A stretch of DNA of 64,000 nucleotides from positions 25,787 to 89,786 of the forward strand of contig JAHJIQ010000065.1 of assembly GCA_018823285.1 (NCBI GenBank), in the 5' to 3' direction. Of the stretch, positions 8,801-19,129 are shown piece after piece. The translations under genes were made by a program, and so were the position numbers. Below the pieces are notes generated by a model. It saw only the letters and a list, made by a program, of their open reading frames with translations. It was not told the origin of the DNA and made no database searches. Source of the stretch: Pseudomonadota bacterium (lineage in GTDB: Bacteria; Desulfobacterota; Desulfobulbia; Desulfobulbales; JAGXFP01). Every line of letters begins with the position of its first letter. The first letter of the stretch is position 1.

Positions 8801-8830
8801 TGTCGTTTTATCGTGAGAGAAAATAAATCA

Positions 8831-10381
8831 ATGATTGAAAACAAGAGTAATGCCGGGAAGGTCTACCTGGTCGGGGCTGGCCCCGGTGACCCTGGTTTGA
8901 TTACGGTGAAAGGTCTCGCCCTTCTCGGCAGGGCCGAAGTCCTGGTCTATGACCATCTTGCCAGCAAAAAACTACTGAAGCATGTGCCGGCAACGGCAGA
9001 ACTCATTTATGCCGGAAAAAAGGGCAATGTCCACCATGCCTTCACCCAGGAAGAAATAAATCAGATCCTGGTCGACAAGGCCAGGGCAGGGAAGCTGGTG
9101 GTTAGGCTTAAAGGCGGGGACCCGTTTATCTTCGGCCGGGGGGGAGAGGAGATCGAAGAGCTGGTCGCTGCCGGCATCGCTTTTGAAGTAGTGCCCGGAG
9201 TCACTTCGGCGACCGCTGCCGCAACCTATGCCGGCATTCCGATCACCCATCGCGATTACACTTCTTCGGTTGCCTTTATCACCGGCCATGAAGACCCGAC
9301 CAAAAAAGACAGCCGGGTGGCCTGGGACAAGATTGCAACCGGCATCGGCACCCTTGTTTTTTATATGGGGATCAAGAATCTTCCGACAATTGCCGAAAAT
9401 CTGATCAAGCATGGTCGCCCGCCGGAAAGCAGGGTAGCAGTGATCCGCTGGGCCTCCACCCCGGAGCAGCGGACGGTGGTCGGCACCCTTGCCGATATTG
9501 CCGAAAAAGTGAAAAAGGAAGGGATTACCCCTCCGGCCCTGGTCGTGGTCGGCGAAGTGGTCAAGCTCCGTGACACGATCAGCTGGTTCGAGAAAAAGCC
9601 TCTGTTCGGCAAGAAGATCCTCGTCACCAGAACCAGGGCCCAGGCCAGCGAGTTGGTGATGCTGCTCGAAGAGAACGGGGCGGAGTGCCTGGAGGGATCA
9701 ACCATCGCCCTCGTCGAGCCGGAAAGCTGGCAGGAAATCGATCAGGCATTACAGCATATGGCGGAGTATGACTGGCTTCTCTTCACCAGCATCAATGCCA
9801 TAGAATTCTTTTTCAGAAGACTTTCCGAACTTGGGATGGATGGCCGCGATTTGAAGGGACCGAAGGTTGGCGTGGTCGGCACTGCCACCGCCGACACCCT
9901 CAGATCATACGGGATCAAGGCGGACCTCCTGCCCGAAGAATTTACCGGTGAAGGGTTGGCCGAGGCGTTGATTGAAGCCGGTGTTCAGGGCAGCAAGGTG
10001 CTGATCCCGAGAGCCCAGGAGGCGAGGGAGGTCCTGCCGGAAAAACTTGCGGAGAACGGGGCCGTGGTGACAGTCGCTCCGGTGTATCGCAATATCAGGC
10101 CGGACGATTATGAAGCGGTCCGGACGGCCCTGGAGAATAAGGAAATCGATATGGTGACTTTCACCAGTTCTTCCACCGTCCGGAATTTCCTGGAAATGCT
10201 CAAAATCAGGGATGAAAAGGAGTTCAGGGAGCTGCTGGGTGAGGTGAAGGTGGCGGTCATCGGCCCGATCACCGCCCGGACCGCCGAGAAGAAAGGCCTC
10301 AAAATAGATGTGCAGCCCGAGGTGTACACCATCCCCGCCATGGTAAAAGCCATCACCGACTTTTACACCCTGCGGGTATAA
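8831..10381 (+). CDS. cobA-hemD: fused uroporphyrinogen III methyltransferase / uroporphyrinogen III synthase
   Basis: 516-aa fusion. The N-terminal half (about 10-250) is the SUMT methylase that makes precorrin-2: '[18 protein letters not shown]', '[17 protein letters not shown]' and '[20 protein letters not shown]'. The C-terminal half (about 260-510) is uroporphyrinogen III synthase, beginning '[14 protein letters not shown]' with the later '[14 protein letters not shown]'. Hydroxymethylbilane from HemC is thus carried through to precorrin-2 by one polypeptide, an arrangement common in Desulfobacterota. The start at 8831 fits the methylase N-terminus; an in-frame ATG at 8765 would add 22 residues running through the leader hairpin. 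The last codons and stop (GGTATAA) coincide with the first bases of an R2 repeat. Confidence 0.94.
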   Translation: MIENKSNAGKVYLVGAGPGDPGLITVKGLALLGRAEVLVYDHLASKKLLKHVPATAELIYAGKKGNVHHAFTQEEINQILVDKARAGKLVVRLKGGDPFIFGRGGEEIEELVAAGIAFEVVPGVTSATAAATYAGIPITHRDYTSSVAFITGHEDPTKKDSRVAWDKIATGIGTLVFYMGIKNLPTIAENLIKHGRPPESRVAVIRWASTPEQRTVVGTLADIAEKVKKEGITPPALVVVGEVVKLRDTISWFEKKPLFGKKILVTRTRAQASELVMLLEENGAECLEGSTIALVEPESWQEIDQALQHMAEYDWLLFTSINAIEFFFRRLSELGMDGRDLKGPKVGVVGTATADTLRSYGIKADLLPEEFTGEGLAEALIEAGVQGSKVLIPRAQEAREVLPEKLAENGAVVTVAPVYRNIRPDDYEAVRTALENKEIDMVTFTSSSTVRNFLEMLKIRDEKEFRELLGEVKVAVIGPITARTAEKKGLKIDVQPEVYTIPAMVKAITDFYTLRV

Positions 10382-10490
10382 GTCTCGATGTCTCGCGAGC
10401 TCGCATTCGCCCAGGGGCATAAGTTTCGGATAAGCAGGCACGCTTTTCAACGTAACTAATCGGTACGGGCAGACGAGCTGCCCGACTTAA
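10373..10490 (+). repeat. R2 repeat, copy a (overlaps cobA-hemD stop)
   Basis: Begins 'GCGGGTATAAGTCTCGATG', whose TATAA contains the cobA-hemD stop, and ends at a hairpin GGGCAG-acgag-CTGCCC (10467-10483) followed by gacttaa. Compared with copy b it has about 55 extra bases in the middle. Shared blocks are 'GTATAAGTCTCGATGTCTCG' and 'ATCGGTACG' plus the hairpin. Confidence 0.75.
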
Positions 10491-10547
10491 GCTTTACCAC
10501 GCCGACTCGTGATACCAAGGCGTCCAACAATTCAGGACAGGATCGCG

Positions 10548-11771
10548 ATGACTCTTTCCGCGTTTCATCCCCTCTTTATTCTCGGATTTATTCTGGTTGC
10601 AGGTTATTTCGCCGGCAAGGGTGCCAATCTTCTCCGGCTGCCGAGAATCAGCGGCTATATTGTCAGCGGACTGGTTTTTTCGCCTTCAATCAGCGGTCTG
10701 CTCTCACTTCACCAGATCGAAGACCTTTTCAATTTCACCTCCGAAATCGCCCTTGGGTTCATCGCCTATTCCATTGGTGGAAGCCTGCTGATCTCAAGGA
10801 TTCGGGGGTTGGGAAAAGAAATCTTGTGGATCAACTTCGCCGAGGGAACCGGCGCTTTTATCTGCAGCTGCCTCGCCGTTTATCTGTCGGGACACTTTCT
10901 CCCCGGGATCATCAGTGAAAACGGCAGCACCTTCCTCTCGGTGATCCTTGTTCTGGGGGGCATTTCGGTTGCAACCGCCCCGGCAGCAACCATGGCGGTT
11001 CTCCATGAACTCCGGGCCCGGGGCCCCCTCACCACCACCCTGCTCGGGGTTGTCGCATTGGACGACGCCCTGAGCATCATTATTTTTGCCGGCGCCATCA
11101 CCATCGCCGGTCAACTGCTGTTCAGCAGCACGGACGTTTCTCTTGTTCTGCAGGGGATTATGACTATTGTCGGCGCTGTGACGGTTGGTCTGGCGGCGGG
11201 ACTTGTTTTCAGCAAATTTCTCGACCCGTCGAAACGGCCTGAGGCCAATTTCATGCTGACCCTCGGGGTGATCTTTCTGGTCAGCGGTTTAGCTCATAAG
11301 TTAAATTTTTCGCCACTCCTGGCCAATATGGTGACCGGGTTTGTCATTATCAACAAGGTCAGGCACGCTGATGATTTATTCCATCAACTGGATATTATCG
11401 AGGAAACCGTGTTCTGTCTGTTTTTCACCCTTGCCGCCGCCCATTTCGACATGAAGGTTTTCGCCACGTCCGCCTCTCTCGGCATGATCCTTCTCGTCGG
11501 ACGATTTGCCGGCAAACTGGGCGGCACCTATATCGGCGGCAGAATTGCCAAAGCTTCACCCCTGATCTACCGAAATCTCGGCATGGCCCTTTTGCCGCAG
11601 GCAGGCCTTTCTCTGGGGCTGATCTTTCTTGCCCGGCCGATATTGCCGGCAGAGGTTTTCGATGTTTTGCTCAGTGCGATGCTGGTCTCAATCATCCTGA
11701 ATGAAATTATTTCCCCGCCTCTGGTGAAATGGGCGATTATGAACGCAGGCGAGACAAATAACGACAGGTGA
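10548..11771 (+). CDS. CPA2-type cation:proton antiporter
   Basis: 407-aa polytopic inner-membrane protein of the Na+/H+ exchanger (Kef/NhaS-like) family, with about 12 hydrophobic segments. Typical features are the N-terminal 'LGFILVAGYFAGKGANLLRL', the 'RISGYIVSGL' loop and an Asp pair in 'VVALDDALSIIIFAGA', the position of ion-binding acids in CPA2 exchangers. There is no C-terminal TrkA-N regulatory domain. Instead a CBS-domain protein follows 4 bp downstream and may gate it. Start 10548 is preferred because AGGA lies just upstream; a GTG at 10509 would add 13 residues derived from the repeat-rich leader. The transported ion cannot be read from sequence. Confidence 0.85.
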   Translation: MTLSAFHPLFILGFILVAGYFAGKGANLLRLPRISGYIVSGLVFSPSISGLLSLHQIEDLFNFTSEIALGFIAYSIGGSLLISRIRGLGKEILWINFAEGTGAFICSCLAVYLSGHFLPGIISENGSTFLSVILVLGGISVATAPAATMAVLHELRARGPLTTTLLGVVALDDALSIIIFAGAITIAGQLLFSSTDVSLVLQGIMTIVGAVTVGLAAGLVFSKFLDPSKRPEANFMLTLGVIFLVSGLAHKLNFSPLLANMVTGFVIINKVRHADDLFHQLDIIEETVFCLFFTLAAAHFDMKVFATSASLGMILLVGRFAGKLGGTYIGGRIAKASPLIYRNLGMALLPQAGLSLGLIFLARPILPAEVFDVLLSAMLVSIILNEIISPPLVKWAIMNAGETNNDR

Positions 11772-11775
11772 ATCT

Positions 11776-12201
11776 ATGAAAATAAAAGAGATCATGGAGC
11801 ATATCAAGGACCGGGAACTTCCTTGTGTCTCGAGCGATAGCGACATCGGCGAAGTGATCCGGGTGGCGGTTCGTTTTCCCCATACCCGCCTGGTTTATGT
11901 GGTCGACGAGCAGGGCCGGCTCCTTGGCGCAATCACCATCGGCTCGCTGATCCGGCATCTGTATCCATATCATTATAATGACAAGATCCACCCTCGGGAT
12001 ATCCTGCGGAACATCCATGTCGAAAAGGCCGCCCATCTCATGAGCAGCGGCAACGTCAACGCTTCTCCCGATGAAACCGTGGATGCCGTTTTCAAGCGCA
12101 TGGCCGGCACCGGGGCCAAGGAGATGGCGGTAGTTGACGGGAACGGCCGTATTCTGGCTGATATTACCGCGATCGATCTTCTGAAATATTATGAATTATA
12201 G
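11776..12201 (+). CDS. CBS-domain protein
   Basis: 141 aa consisting of two CBS motifs (about 1-62 and 75-141) that should fold as one Bateman module, a typical adenine-nucleotide sensor. Recognisable parts are 'VVDEQGRLLGAITIGSLIRH' and 'VVDGNGRILADITAIDLLKY'. No other domain is attached. It starts 4 bp after the antiporter stop on the same strand, which suggests that it regulates that transporter in response to energy state; this is inference from context. Confidence 0.88.
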   Translation: MKIKEIMEHIKDRELPCVSSDSDIGEVIRVAVRFPHTRLVYVVDEQGRLLGAITIGSLIRHLYPYHYNDKIHPRDILRNIHVEKAAHLMSSGNVNASPDETVDAVFKRMAGTGAKEMAVVDGNGRILADITAIDLLKYYEL

Positions 12202-12251
12202 GATATAGAGAATTTAGTGTTCATCGAATCATTACAATCAGGAAATTGTCC

Positions 12252-12533
12252 ATGTTCTGTGCTTTCTGCAAAAAAGGAATCCCCGCTGGAAGGATCATGT
12301 TTCGGGATGAGTGTGACCATTGCGGGCGGGATCTGCATATCTGCCTGAATTGTGCCTTTTATGATCCCAATGTATCTCGTGAGTGCCGGGAGCCGGCAAT
12401 TCCCGATGCGGTGCATGACAAGGAAAGAAAAAACCTCTGCGAATATTTTAAAATGAAGGGCGGAGAGAATGACGCGGCTTATGAATCGGAAAGTGAGGCC
12501 GCCCGTCGGAAACTTGAAGAGCTTTTTAAATAA
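12252..12533 (+). CDS. small Cys-rich (zinc-binding) protein
   Basis: 93-aa protein with an N-terminal cluster of knuckles, 'CAFCKKG', 'CDHCGRDLHICLNCAFYD', plus a later Cys in 'SRECREP' and 'KNLCEYF', consistent with one or two zinc sites. The C-terminus is a charged helix ending 'ARRKLEELFK'. I know similar unnamed proteins in Deltaproteobacteria but no function. ATG 12252 has AGGA about 8 nt upstream; a TTG at 12246 is possible. It lies 50 bp after the CBS gene on the same strand. Confidence 0.75.
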   Translation: MFCAFCKKGIPAGRIMFRDECDHCGRDLHICLNCAFYDPNVSRECREPAIPDAVHDKERKNLCEYFKMKGGENDAAYESESEAARRKLEELFK

Positions 12534-12769
12534 GAACCATTTTGGACAAAGCAGACCCTGCAATATGAGCAAAGGCCTGCATTCTTTCTTGCACATTATG
12601 CGCTATTCAGCGTGTTTCATATTCCTGTAAATAATCGCTGGCAAGGTTTTTTGGTGTCTGGGCAAGGATATGAGGTAACAGCAGGGATCCTCGTAATTTT
12701 CCGGTATTGAAATTCCCGGATAAATTTTATAACTTGAATCAGTTTGTCAGTCTCTACTGATGGACATTC

Positions 12770-12838
12770 GCCCTGCTATCCGAACATCCCCTTGCCATCT
12801 AATGTGGATGGATTTCGTTCGGGTGGCAGGGCCTTTTT
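12770..12838 (+). terminator. long imperfect terminator-like stem with nested hairpin
   Basis: The arm GCCCTGCTATCCGAAC (12770-12785) pairs with GTTCGGGTGGCAGGGC (12817-12832), with mismatches in the middle, and is followed by CTTTTTG. The loop holds a second stem CCATC/GATGG. It lies in the 356-bp gap 12534-12889 between the Cys-rich protein gene and convergent nadC and can end the upstream transcript. I see no gene in the rest of that gap. Confidence 0.6.
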
Positions 12839-12889
12839 GTATGGTGGCGGAAATGGATGCCACAGGGGGAGCAGTTTCTGCTTCTCATA

Positions 12890-13726
12890 TCATTTCGCAC
12901 TCAACCGCATGCTGATGTCACAGGCCGGTGCAGAATGGGTGAGGGCACCTACGGAGATGATATTGATTCCGGTTTCGGCAATGTCCCGAATCGTCTCCAG
13001 ATTGACCCCTCCGGAGGCCTCAAGCAGTGCTCTCCCGGCGACAATTTCGACGGCCTCGCGCATCAGGTCGCAACTCATGTTGTCGAGCATGATGATCTCA
13101 ACCCCGCAGGTAAGACATTCCCGCACCTGAGCAAGACTTTCAGTTTCCACTTCGATCTTCAGAGTGTGCGGTGCCCGGGACCGTACCATTTCCACCGCCC
13201 TGGTGATCGACCCGCACGCCTCAATATGGTTGTCCTTGATCAGAACCCCGTCAGCCAGACTCATCCGGTGGTTATGGCCACCACCTGCCCGGACCGCATA
13301 TTTCTCAAGAACCCTGAGGCCGGGGGTGGTCTTTCTGGTATCAACCACCGTCACGGGAAGGTCTTTTACTTTCTCCACATATCGGGCGGTCAGGGTGGCG
13401 ATCCCGCATAATCTCTGGACCAGATTGAGGGCGACCCGTTCCGCTTTCAACAGGTCGAGAACCGGACCTTCGGCGCTCAGAATTTCATCCCCGACAGAAA
13501 CTCCTGCCCCGTCCTGAATTCCCCGGCAGGTGATTGTTTCGTTCTGACAATAAAACACTTCCGGCGCCACGGTCTCAAGTCCGGCGGCTATAAAATCATC
13601 CTTGGCAATAAAGATGGCCTTTCCCGGCTGGTCGGGAGGGAAAATCGGCTCGCTGGTAATATCTCCCTGGCCGATATCTTCCGCCAGAAAGCTTGTGATG
13701 ATTTTCCGCAGATACTGGCTGTCCAT
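12890..13726 (-). CDS. nadC: nicotinate-nucleotide pyrophosphorylase (quinolinate phosphoribosyltransferase)
   Basis: 278-aa cytosolic enzyme that turns quinolinate and PRPP into nicotinate mononucleotide in de novo NAD synthesis. Signature segments are 'ERVALNLVQRLCGIAT', 'DTRKTTPGLRVLEKYAV', 'GGGHNHRMSLADGVLIKDNH' and the C-terminal 'LEASGGVNLETIRDIAETG'. The length is normal for the family. It stands alone, leftward, with nadA and nadB not in this window. ATG 13726 has GAAGAAG upstream. Confidence 0.95.
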   Translation of the reverse strand: MDSQYLRKIITSFLAEDIGQGDITSEPIFPPDQPGKAIFIAKDDFIAAGLETVAPEVFYCQNETITCRGIQDGAGVSVGDEILSAEGPVLDLLKAERVALNLVQRLCGIATLTARYVEKVKDLPVTVVDTRKTTPGLRVLEKYAVRAGGGHNHRMSLADGVLIKDNHIEACGSITRAVEMVRSRAPHTLKIEVETESLAQVRECLTCGVEIIMLDNMSCDLMREAVEIVAGRALLEASGGVNLETIRDIAETGINIISVGALTHSAPACDISMRLSAK

Positions 13727-13894
13727 AGATCAATTCTTCTTCATGGGTCATGGGTGGATGGGAAAAATCTGTTGATAATTGACAGATTATGAAAGAGGAT
13801 ACTATTTGGCAAGCACTTTAACGGAGGAGAGGGTGATTGCTGTTTCTCCCGCCCCGAAAACTCGCTTTTCACCCCGCGGTGACTCACTTCAGTC

Positions 13895-13950
13895 CCCCTT
13901 GGGTACAAGTTTCGTATGGGCAGACAAGCTGCTCAACTCAATTTTTACCG
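13895..13950 (+). repeat. R2 repeat, copy d (diverged)
   Basis: Contains 'CCCTTGGGTACAAGTTTCG', then the hairpin GGGCAG-acaag-CTGCTC (13918-13934, one G-U pair), then 'AACTCAATTTTTACCG'. It is shorter and more diverged than copies b and c and lies just upstream of the DJ-1-family gene. Confidence 0.6.
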
Positions 13951-13975
13951 ACTATCAACATGGAGGACCCCGAAA

Positions 13976-14542
13976 ATGTCGAGCAGGATACTCATTCCGA
14001 TTGCCCCCGGCTGTGAAGAACTGGAAGCGGTGACCATGATCAATCTTTTCCGCCGGGCGGGATTTACGGTGATCACCGCCACCCTTGCCGACCAGGTCGG
14101 ACCCGTTACCTGCGCCAGAGGAACGCTGATCATCCCTGAAACAACCCTTGACCAGGTGATGGCAAACGAGTTTGACCTGCTCGCCCTGCCCGGCGGGCAA
14201 CCGGGGACCAACAACCTGATGGCTGATGACCGGGTTCTGTCCCTGGTGCGATCAATGGCAGGCAAAGGGCGCCACATCGCCGCAATCTGTGCCGCCCCGA
14301 TGGTTCTCGGCAAAGCAGGCATTCTCGAGGGCAAAAGCGCCACCAGTTATCCCGGATCCCTTGAAAAAATGGCACTGAAGAATGTTCGCATAAAGGACGC
14401 TCCGGTGGTGATTGACGGCAGAATCATCACTTCCCGGGGACCGGGAACGGCAATGGATTTTTCCCTTGAAATTATCGAGATCCTGGCAGACACCGCCACC
14501 CGGAAATCTGTTGAGGCCGGTCTGCAAAGACCTTGCAGTTGA
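13976..14542 (+). CDS. DJ-1/PfpI family protein
   Basis: 188-aa protein of the DJ-1/YajL branch. It has the Glu in 'GCEELEAV' and the nucleophilic Cys in 'HIAAICAAPMVLGKAG' at the usual nucleophile elbow, with 'LPGGQPGTNNL' between. Family members act as protein or nucleotide deglycases or oxidative-stress chaperones; the exact activity is not predictable. The start at 13976 is set by TGGAGGA about 9 nt upstream and by the family N-terminus; an upstream in-frame ATG at 13916 lies within the R2 repeat and is rejected. Confidence 0.9.
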   Translation: MSSRILIPIAPGCEELEAVTMINLFRRAGFTVITATLADQVGPVTCARGTLIIPETTLDQVMANEFDLLALPGGQPGTNNLMADDRVLSLVRSMAGKGRHIAAICAAPMVLGKAGILEGKSATSYPGSLEKMALKNVRIKDAPVVIDGRIITSRGPGTAMDFSLEIIEILADTATRKSVEAGLQRPCS

Positions 14543-14657
14543 CAAACTTTTTTTAGCAGATTCAGGCCATGAGGTATTTGGTTGATTTGGCAGAGCTGTT
14601 TTTTATAGAATAAAGAGACCTGACAAAGCACTTAACCGAAATTTCTGGACTTTTATA

Positions 14658-17192
14658 ATGCCGAACGCATTGCTGATCATCGAAGATCCGGCCCAAAAAA
14701 AACAGGCTGAGGATTATTTTGCCACAGAAACTTCCGATCTGGAATGCACCATCTCTTCTTCAACCCGAGAGGCTGTCGAAACCTTTCAAACCAGACCGGC
14801 CCAAATCATTATCGCTGATGTGAACGATCCAAAAAGTATCGATCAGCTGGTGCTGAATTTTCCAGCCACTCCGATTATCCTTCTTGTGAACAGGTCCGAT
14901 GCCAGGGAGGCCTTCGCGGCATTGAATACCGGAGTTTCTGATTTTCTGATCAAGGACGGAAACGGAGAATTTCTGAAGGCGATCGACCCCGCAAGCCGGA
15001 AAACCCTGGCAATTTTCCATGACCGCGAGGCAAGCCGGAGAAAAAACGAGAAATTGCAGCACGAGCTTGATACCACCTTACGAAATCTTGAAAAGGAAAC
15101 CACCAGCCACAAGCATACCCTTCTGGAGCTTCTGAGAAGCAACGAAATCTATCGGAACCTTGTTGAAACCAGCTCCGATCGCACCTGGGAAATGGACATC
15201 AACATGCATTACACCTTCAGCAGTTCCCAGGTTATTGACATGCTCGGCTACTCACCCGAGGAGACCATCGGCAGGTCTCCTCTTGATTTTATGACCATCG
15301 ACAATGCGGCCAGGGCAAAAAATTCCTTTGCCGCATTCTATAAATCACAACAGCCTTTCTACCTGCAGGAAAATACTTTCCGGCACCGGGATGGCAGCGA
15401 AATGGTTCTTGAATCCAATGCGGTGCCCCTCTTCAAGTCCTCCGGGGAATTCAAGGGTTTCAGAGGCGTTGACCGGAATATCACCAACCGGAAAATGGCC
15501 AGGGAAAAGCTCCGCAGAGCCCTGAAAATGCAGAAGACCGCCAACGACCTGATGAAAATCTCCCTTGAACCGGCTGTTTTCAAGGAACAGCTGCAGAACG
15601 CCCTGGATCTCATTCTCTCCTGTTCATTTGAGGGTCTGCAGAAAAAAGGGGCCATTTTTACCGTGGAAGATGAACCGGGAATGTTGAATCTTCAGGTCCA
15701 CAAAGGGTTCTCGGAGGAGCAGACGGTCATCTGTCACAAGATCCCTTTTGGCACCTGTATCTGCGGCAGGGCTGCGGAAAACAGGAAAATAGGCGGCTTC
15801 AGGTGCGAGTCCGAGATTCACGACATCAAGATAAAAGGCGCCGAACCGCACAGTCACTGCTGTATTCCGATCGTCCGCGGGGAAGAGGTTCTCGGGATCA
15901 TCAACCTCTACCTTGATATCGACCATAACTGGGGATCCGAGGAAGAGGAGTTTATGAAATCCCTCGGACAGTCAATGGCTTCGATTATCGTGAGACACCG
16001 GACCGACGAAAAGAACAGAAAGCTCCAGGCCCAGGTGGCCTACAGAAAAAAAATGGAGACCATCAGCCGGATGGCCGGCGGGATCGCTCATGATTTCAAT
16101 AACGTCCTGACCGCAATCAGCGGGTATTCACAGCTGATATTGATGGACTGCAAAAAAGGAACCACGCTTCATGAAAATGCTGAAATCATCAATGAATCGA
16201 GCCGGCGAGCGGCGGAACTGGTACGGCAGCTTCTGACCTTCAGCCAGGAACAGAGGACGATCCCCAGCAAAATATCCTTTAACGATATCCTGGACAAGCT
16301 TGCCGATGCCATCAGATCGATTGCCGGAGAAAATGTTACCACAACTTTCACCAGGGCCGAAAACCTCTGGGACATCAATATTGATTACGCCCAGATGGAC
16401 CAGCTGATCATGAATCTGGTTAAAAATGCCCGGGACGCCCTTGAGAAAAACGGCGGGAACCTGCAGATTGAGACCCGAAATATTTCCCTGGGCCATCAGT
16501 TTGCCAGATCCCACCACGGTGTCAAACCCGGAGATTATGTTTTGGTAAGTTTCAAGGATGACGGCCCGGGAATTTCTCCCGAGGTCCGGGAGAAAATTTT
16601 CGAACCCTTCTTTTCGACCAAGAGCGAGAAAGGGCACGGCCTCGGTCTTGCCACCGTCTACGGCATTGTGAAGCAGAATAACGGCAACATCTTCGTAACC
16701 TCGGAACCTGGCAAGGGGGCGACTTTCGAGGTGTATCTTCCCAGAGCGGTTGAAGAAGGAGAAAAATCGACCATTTCAGTTGATCCGGAAATGGAAGGTG
16801 GCAAGGAAACGATACTCGTTGTTGATGATGAAAAGGAAATCAGAAATTACGTGGAAAGAGTGCTTGGCGGTCTCGGGTATAATCTGCTGATCGCCGAGGA
16901 CGGGGTCTCCGCCCTGGAATATTATGAAAACTACGGCGACACCGTCGATCTGCTCCTCACCGATGTCTATATGCCGCGAATGGATGGCATCGAGCTTGCC
17001 GCAAGGCTCAGGAACCGGCAGGAAGACATCCGGGTCCTCTACATGTCGGGATTTGCCGACAACCCGGAAGTTCACCGGGATATCATAACCAGAGGCGCCA
17101 ATTACATGAGCAAACCAATCTCCCCGCAACGCCTCGCCTCCGCTGTCAGAATGATCCTGGACATGCCGACAGACAAGGCTGGACATGCATAG
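14658..17192 (+). CDS. hybrid sensor histidine kinase (degenerate REC-PAS-GAF-HisKA-HATPase-REC)
   Basis: 844-aa soluble hybrid kinase. Order: a degenerate receiver-like domain (about 1-120, with '[11 protein letters not shown]' but without the usual M-P after the Asp), a PAS domain (about 165-275), a GAF domain (about 295-455) with several Cys and His residues ('[16 protein letters not shown]', 'HSHCC'), HisKA with phospho-acceptor His478 in 'GGIAHDFNN', HATPase_c with 'DDGPGIS' and '[11 protein letters not shown]', and a C-terminal receiver with Asp769 in '[12 protein letters not shown]'. There is no membrane segment, so it senses a cytoplasmic signal; the Cys/His-rich GAF may bind heme or a metal. 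The last residues (G-H-A) and the TAG stop come from R1 copy B. No cognate regulator is adjacent. Confidence 0.92.
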   Translation: MPNALLIIEDPAQKKQAEDYFATETSDLECTISSSTREAVETFQTRPAQIIIADVNDPKSIDQLVLNFPATPIILLVNRSDAREAFAALNTGVSDFLIKDGNGEFLKAIDPASRKTLAIFHDREASRRKNEKLQHELDTTLRNLEKETTSHKHTLLELLRSNEIYRNLVETSSDRTWEMDINMHYTFSSSQVIDMLGYSPEETIGRSPLDFMTIDNAARAKNSFAAFYKSQQPFYLQENTFRHRDGSEMVLESNAVPLFKSSGEFKGFRGVDRNITNRKMAREKLRRALKMQKTANDLMKISLEPAVFKEQLQNALDLILSCSFEGLQKKGAIFTVEDEPGMLNLQVHKGFSEEQTVICHKIPFGTCICGRAAENRKIGGFRCESEIHDIKIKGAEPHSHCCIPIVRGEEVLGIINLYLDIDHNWGSEEEEFMKSLGQSMASIIVRHRTDEKNRKLQAQVAYRKKMETISRMAGGIAHDFNNVLTAISGYSQLILMDCKKGTTLHENAEIINESSRRAAELVRQLLTFSQEQRTIPSKISFNDILDKLADAIRSIAGENVTTTFTRAENLWDINIDYAQMDQLIMNLVKNARDALEKNGGNLQIETRNISLGHQFARSHHGVKPGDYVLVSFKDDGPGISPEVREKIFEPFFSTKSEKGHGLGLATVYGIVKQNNGNIFVTSEPGKGATFEVYLPRAVEEGEKSTISVDPEMEGGKETILVVDDEKEIRNYVERVLGGLGYNLLIAEDGVSALEYYENYGDTVDLLLTDVYMPRMDGIELAARLRNRQEDIRVLYMSGFADNPEVHRDIITRGANYMSKPISPQRLASAVRMILDMPTDKAGHA

Positions 17193-17335
17193 CGAACCGC
17201 ATTCCCCGCAGCTCGAAGTCTGCGCTATCTGATGCGGGGTGGGTGTGCGAATCTGATGTCAGTACCCTTCCATACGGAGATACCCCGTGGCTCGAAGGCG
17301 CACTCCGTTTGCTATCTTTCGCGGGGAGCTTCAAT
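17181..17335 (+). repeat. R1 palindromic repeat, copy B
   Basis: A 155-bp copy starting 'GGACATGCATAGCG' and ending 'GGGGAGCTTCAAT'. Both hairpins are present (CCCCGCAG/ATGCGGGG with one mismatch; CCCCGTG/CGCGGGG with a wobble). Its 'CATGCATAG' supplies the last two codons and stop of the upstream kinase. It fills most of the gap before convergent pepF. Confidence 0.88.
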
Positions 17336-17350
17336 AACAACCATTTTGTC

Positions 17351-19129
17351 TCAAAGTTCCTCCATTTCCTGGAGCATGTCGTCGATCAGTTCGAGCCCCC
17401 CCAGCCAGAAGGATTTGTCGTTGAGGTCTATTCCGAATGGTTGCAGCAGTTCATAAGGACTCATGCTGCCGCCGCTCGCCAGAAGTTCAAGATATCGAGG
17501 GACGAATTTTTCCGAGTCGGTCTGGTAGATTCTGTATAACGACAGCACCAGAAGTTCACCGAAGGCATAGGAATAAACATATCCCGGGGTGTTCAGAAAG
17601 TGAGGGATATAGGACCACCACACTCCATAGTCATCGGTCAGCGTTACCGATCCGGCAAACATCTCCTTTTGTGACTCAAGCCAATGAACGGTCATCTCCT
17701 CCGGAGAGAGTTCTCCGCTCTCCCTTCTGCCGGTATGAATCCGCTCTTCAAACCTGTTCATGGCAACCTGCCGGAAAACGGTGGCAAAGATCGATTCCAG
17801 TTTCTGACAGATAAAGGCCTTTTTCTCCTTGCGGCCGGAAATCATCCCCAGCTGGGATCTGAAAAGCAGGAGTTCTGCAAAAACCGAGGCCGTCTCGGCA
17901 AGGACCAGGGTTGTTCCGCTGTTATAATAACCGCAGCGTGCCGCAAGATGCTGATGCACCCCGTGCCCGAGTTCATGGGCTACGGTCGATACATCCCGTA
18001 AGGTGCCGGCGTAATTCACCATCACATAAGGATGAACCTCCGGCACACAGGGGTGAGCAAAGGCTCCGGCGCGCTTGCCTTCAATGATCGGTGCATGAAT
18101 CCAGGCGTCGGTGAAGAATTTTTCGGCGATTTCCGCCATCTCCCCTGAAAATTCAGCAAATGAATCAAGGACCATCTTTCGGCAGTCACTCCAGGAGACG
18201 GATGTTTCCGGAAGAAAGGGGAGTGGCGCATACCGATCATAGTCAACGAGTTCATCGAGTCCCAGCAGGTCCCGCTTGAGCAGATAATAGCGCTTCACAA
18301 TGTCATATCTGCCGGTTACGGATTCGATCAGCGCCGCTACGGTTTTCTCCTCCAGTTCATTGTACAGGTTCATCGAACTCACCCAGGAGGGGTAGGCGCG
18401 CAGCCGGTCATCGATCATCTTGTCGGCAAGGATGGTATTGAAAATATGGGTAAGCACATGGAGCTGGCTTTTCAGGCCGCCGGTCAAATCAGCGGCGGCC
18501 TGTTTCCTGACCAGGCGGTCCGCGCTGTAGAGGTCGGACAGAACTTCCTCCTCGCTTCTTTTGTTGATACCGAATTCCAGATGTCCCAGCACCTTGTCGA
18601 ACAGATTGTTCCAGCTGCTGCGGCCAACGGGAGCTCTTTCGATGAGCAGGGATTCTTCCTCCCGGGAGAGCTGGTGGGGTGCGTACCTTCTCATGCTTTT
18701 CAGATAGTGACGATAGGATGCCAGGTGGTGACTGCCCAGCAGTGACTCGACCTGTTTTTCATCCAGCCGGTTCCATTCCAGTTCAAAAAAGACGGTCTTG
18801 CGTCCGATGTTGCTGCCGAATTCCTTGATCTTCTGGAGAAACGCCCCGGCCTTAGCATCCCTGGTCCGGGTGGTGAAGTTTAAAAAGGCGAAGGTCGCGA
18901 TCCTGCCCTGAAGGGATTCCAGCTTTTCCAGGGCAGCGACAAGTTCACAAAGGGCTGGACCATCCAGCTCCGCAATCTTGTATTCATATTGCTCCTGCAA
19001 ACGGGTTGCTTCACTCCGGCAGAGTTCAAGGTCCCGGGTAAGAGCGGGATCGTCCTGGGATGAATAGAGATCTTCGAGTTTCCAGAGCACCTTTTCAGTG
19101 CCAAGTGCTGCGTTGCTGACAGAATTCAT
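17351..19129 (-). CDS. pepF: oligoendopeptidase F family metallopeptidase
   Basis: 592-aa peptidase of family M3B that cleaves oligopeptides in the cytosol. The zinc motif is 'VAHELGHGVHQH', with the third ligand Glu in 'LAETASVFAELL'. The C-terminal 'YSYAFGELLVLSLYRIYQ' is typical. The length matches the family. Start 19129 is chosen because AAGGAG lies 8 nt upstream; an in-frame ATG at 19183 would add 18 residues overlapping a long hairpin. It converges on R1 copy B. Confidence 0.93.
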   Translation of the reverse strand: MNSVSNAALGTEKVLWKLEDLYSSQDDPALTRDLELCRSEATRLQEQYEYKIAELDGPALCELVAALEKLESLQGRIATFAFLNFTTRTRDAKAGAFLQKIKEFGSNIGRKTVFFELEWNRLDEKQVESLLGSHHLASYRHYLKSMRRYAPHQLSREEESLLIERAPVGRSSWNNLFDKVLGHLEFGINKRSEEEVLSDLYSADRLVRKQAAADLTGGLKSQLHVLTHIFNTILADKMIDDRLRAYPSWVSSMNLYNELEEKTVAALIESVTGRYDIVKRYYLLKRDLLGLDELVDYDRYAPLPFLPETSVSWSDCRKMVLDSFAEFSGEMAEIAEKFFTDAWIHAPIIEGKRAGAFAHPCVPEVHPYVMVNYAGTLRDVSTVAHELGHGVHQHLAARCGYYNSGTTLVLAETASVFAELLLFRSQLGMISGRKEKKAFICQKLESIFATVFRQVAMNRFEERIHTGRRESGELSPEEMTVHWLESQKEMFAGSVTLTDDYGVWWSYIPHFLNTPGYVYSYAFGELLVLSLYRIYQTDSEKFVPRYLELLASGGSMSPYELLQPFGIDLNDKSFWLGGLELIDDMLQEMEEL

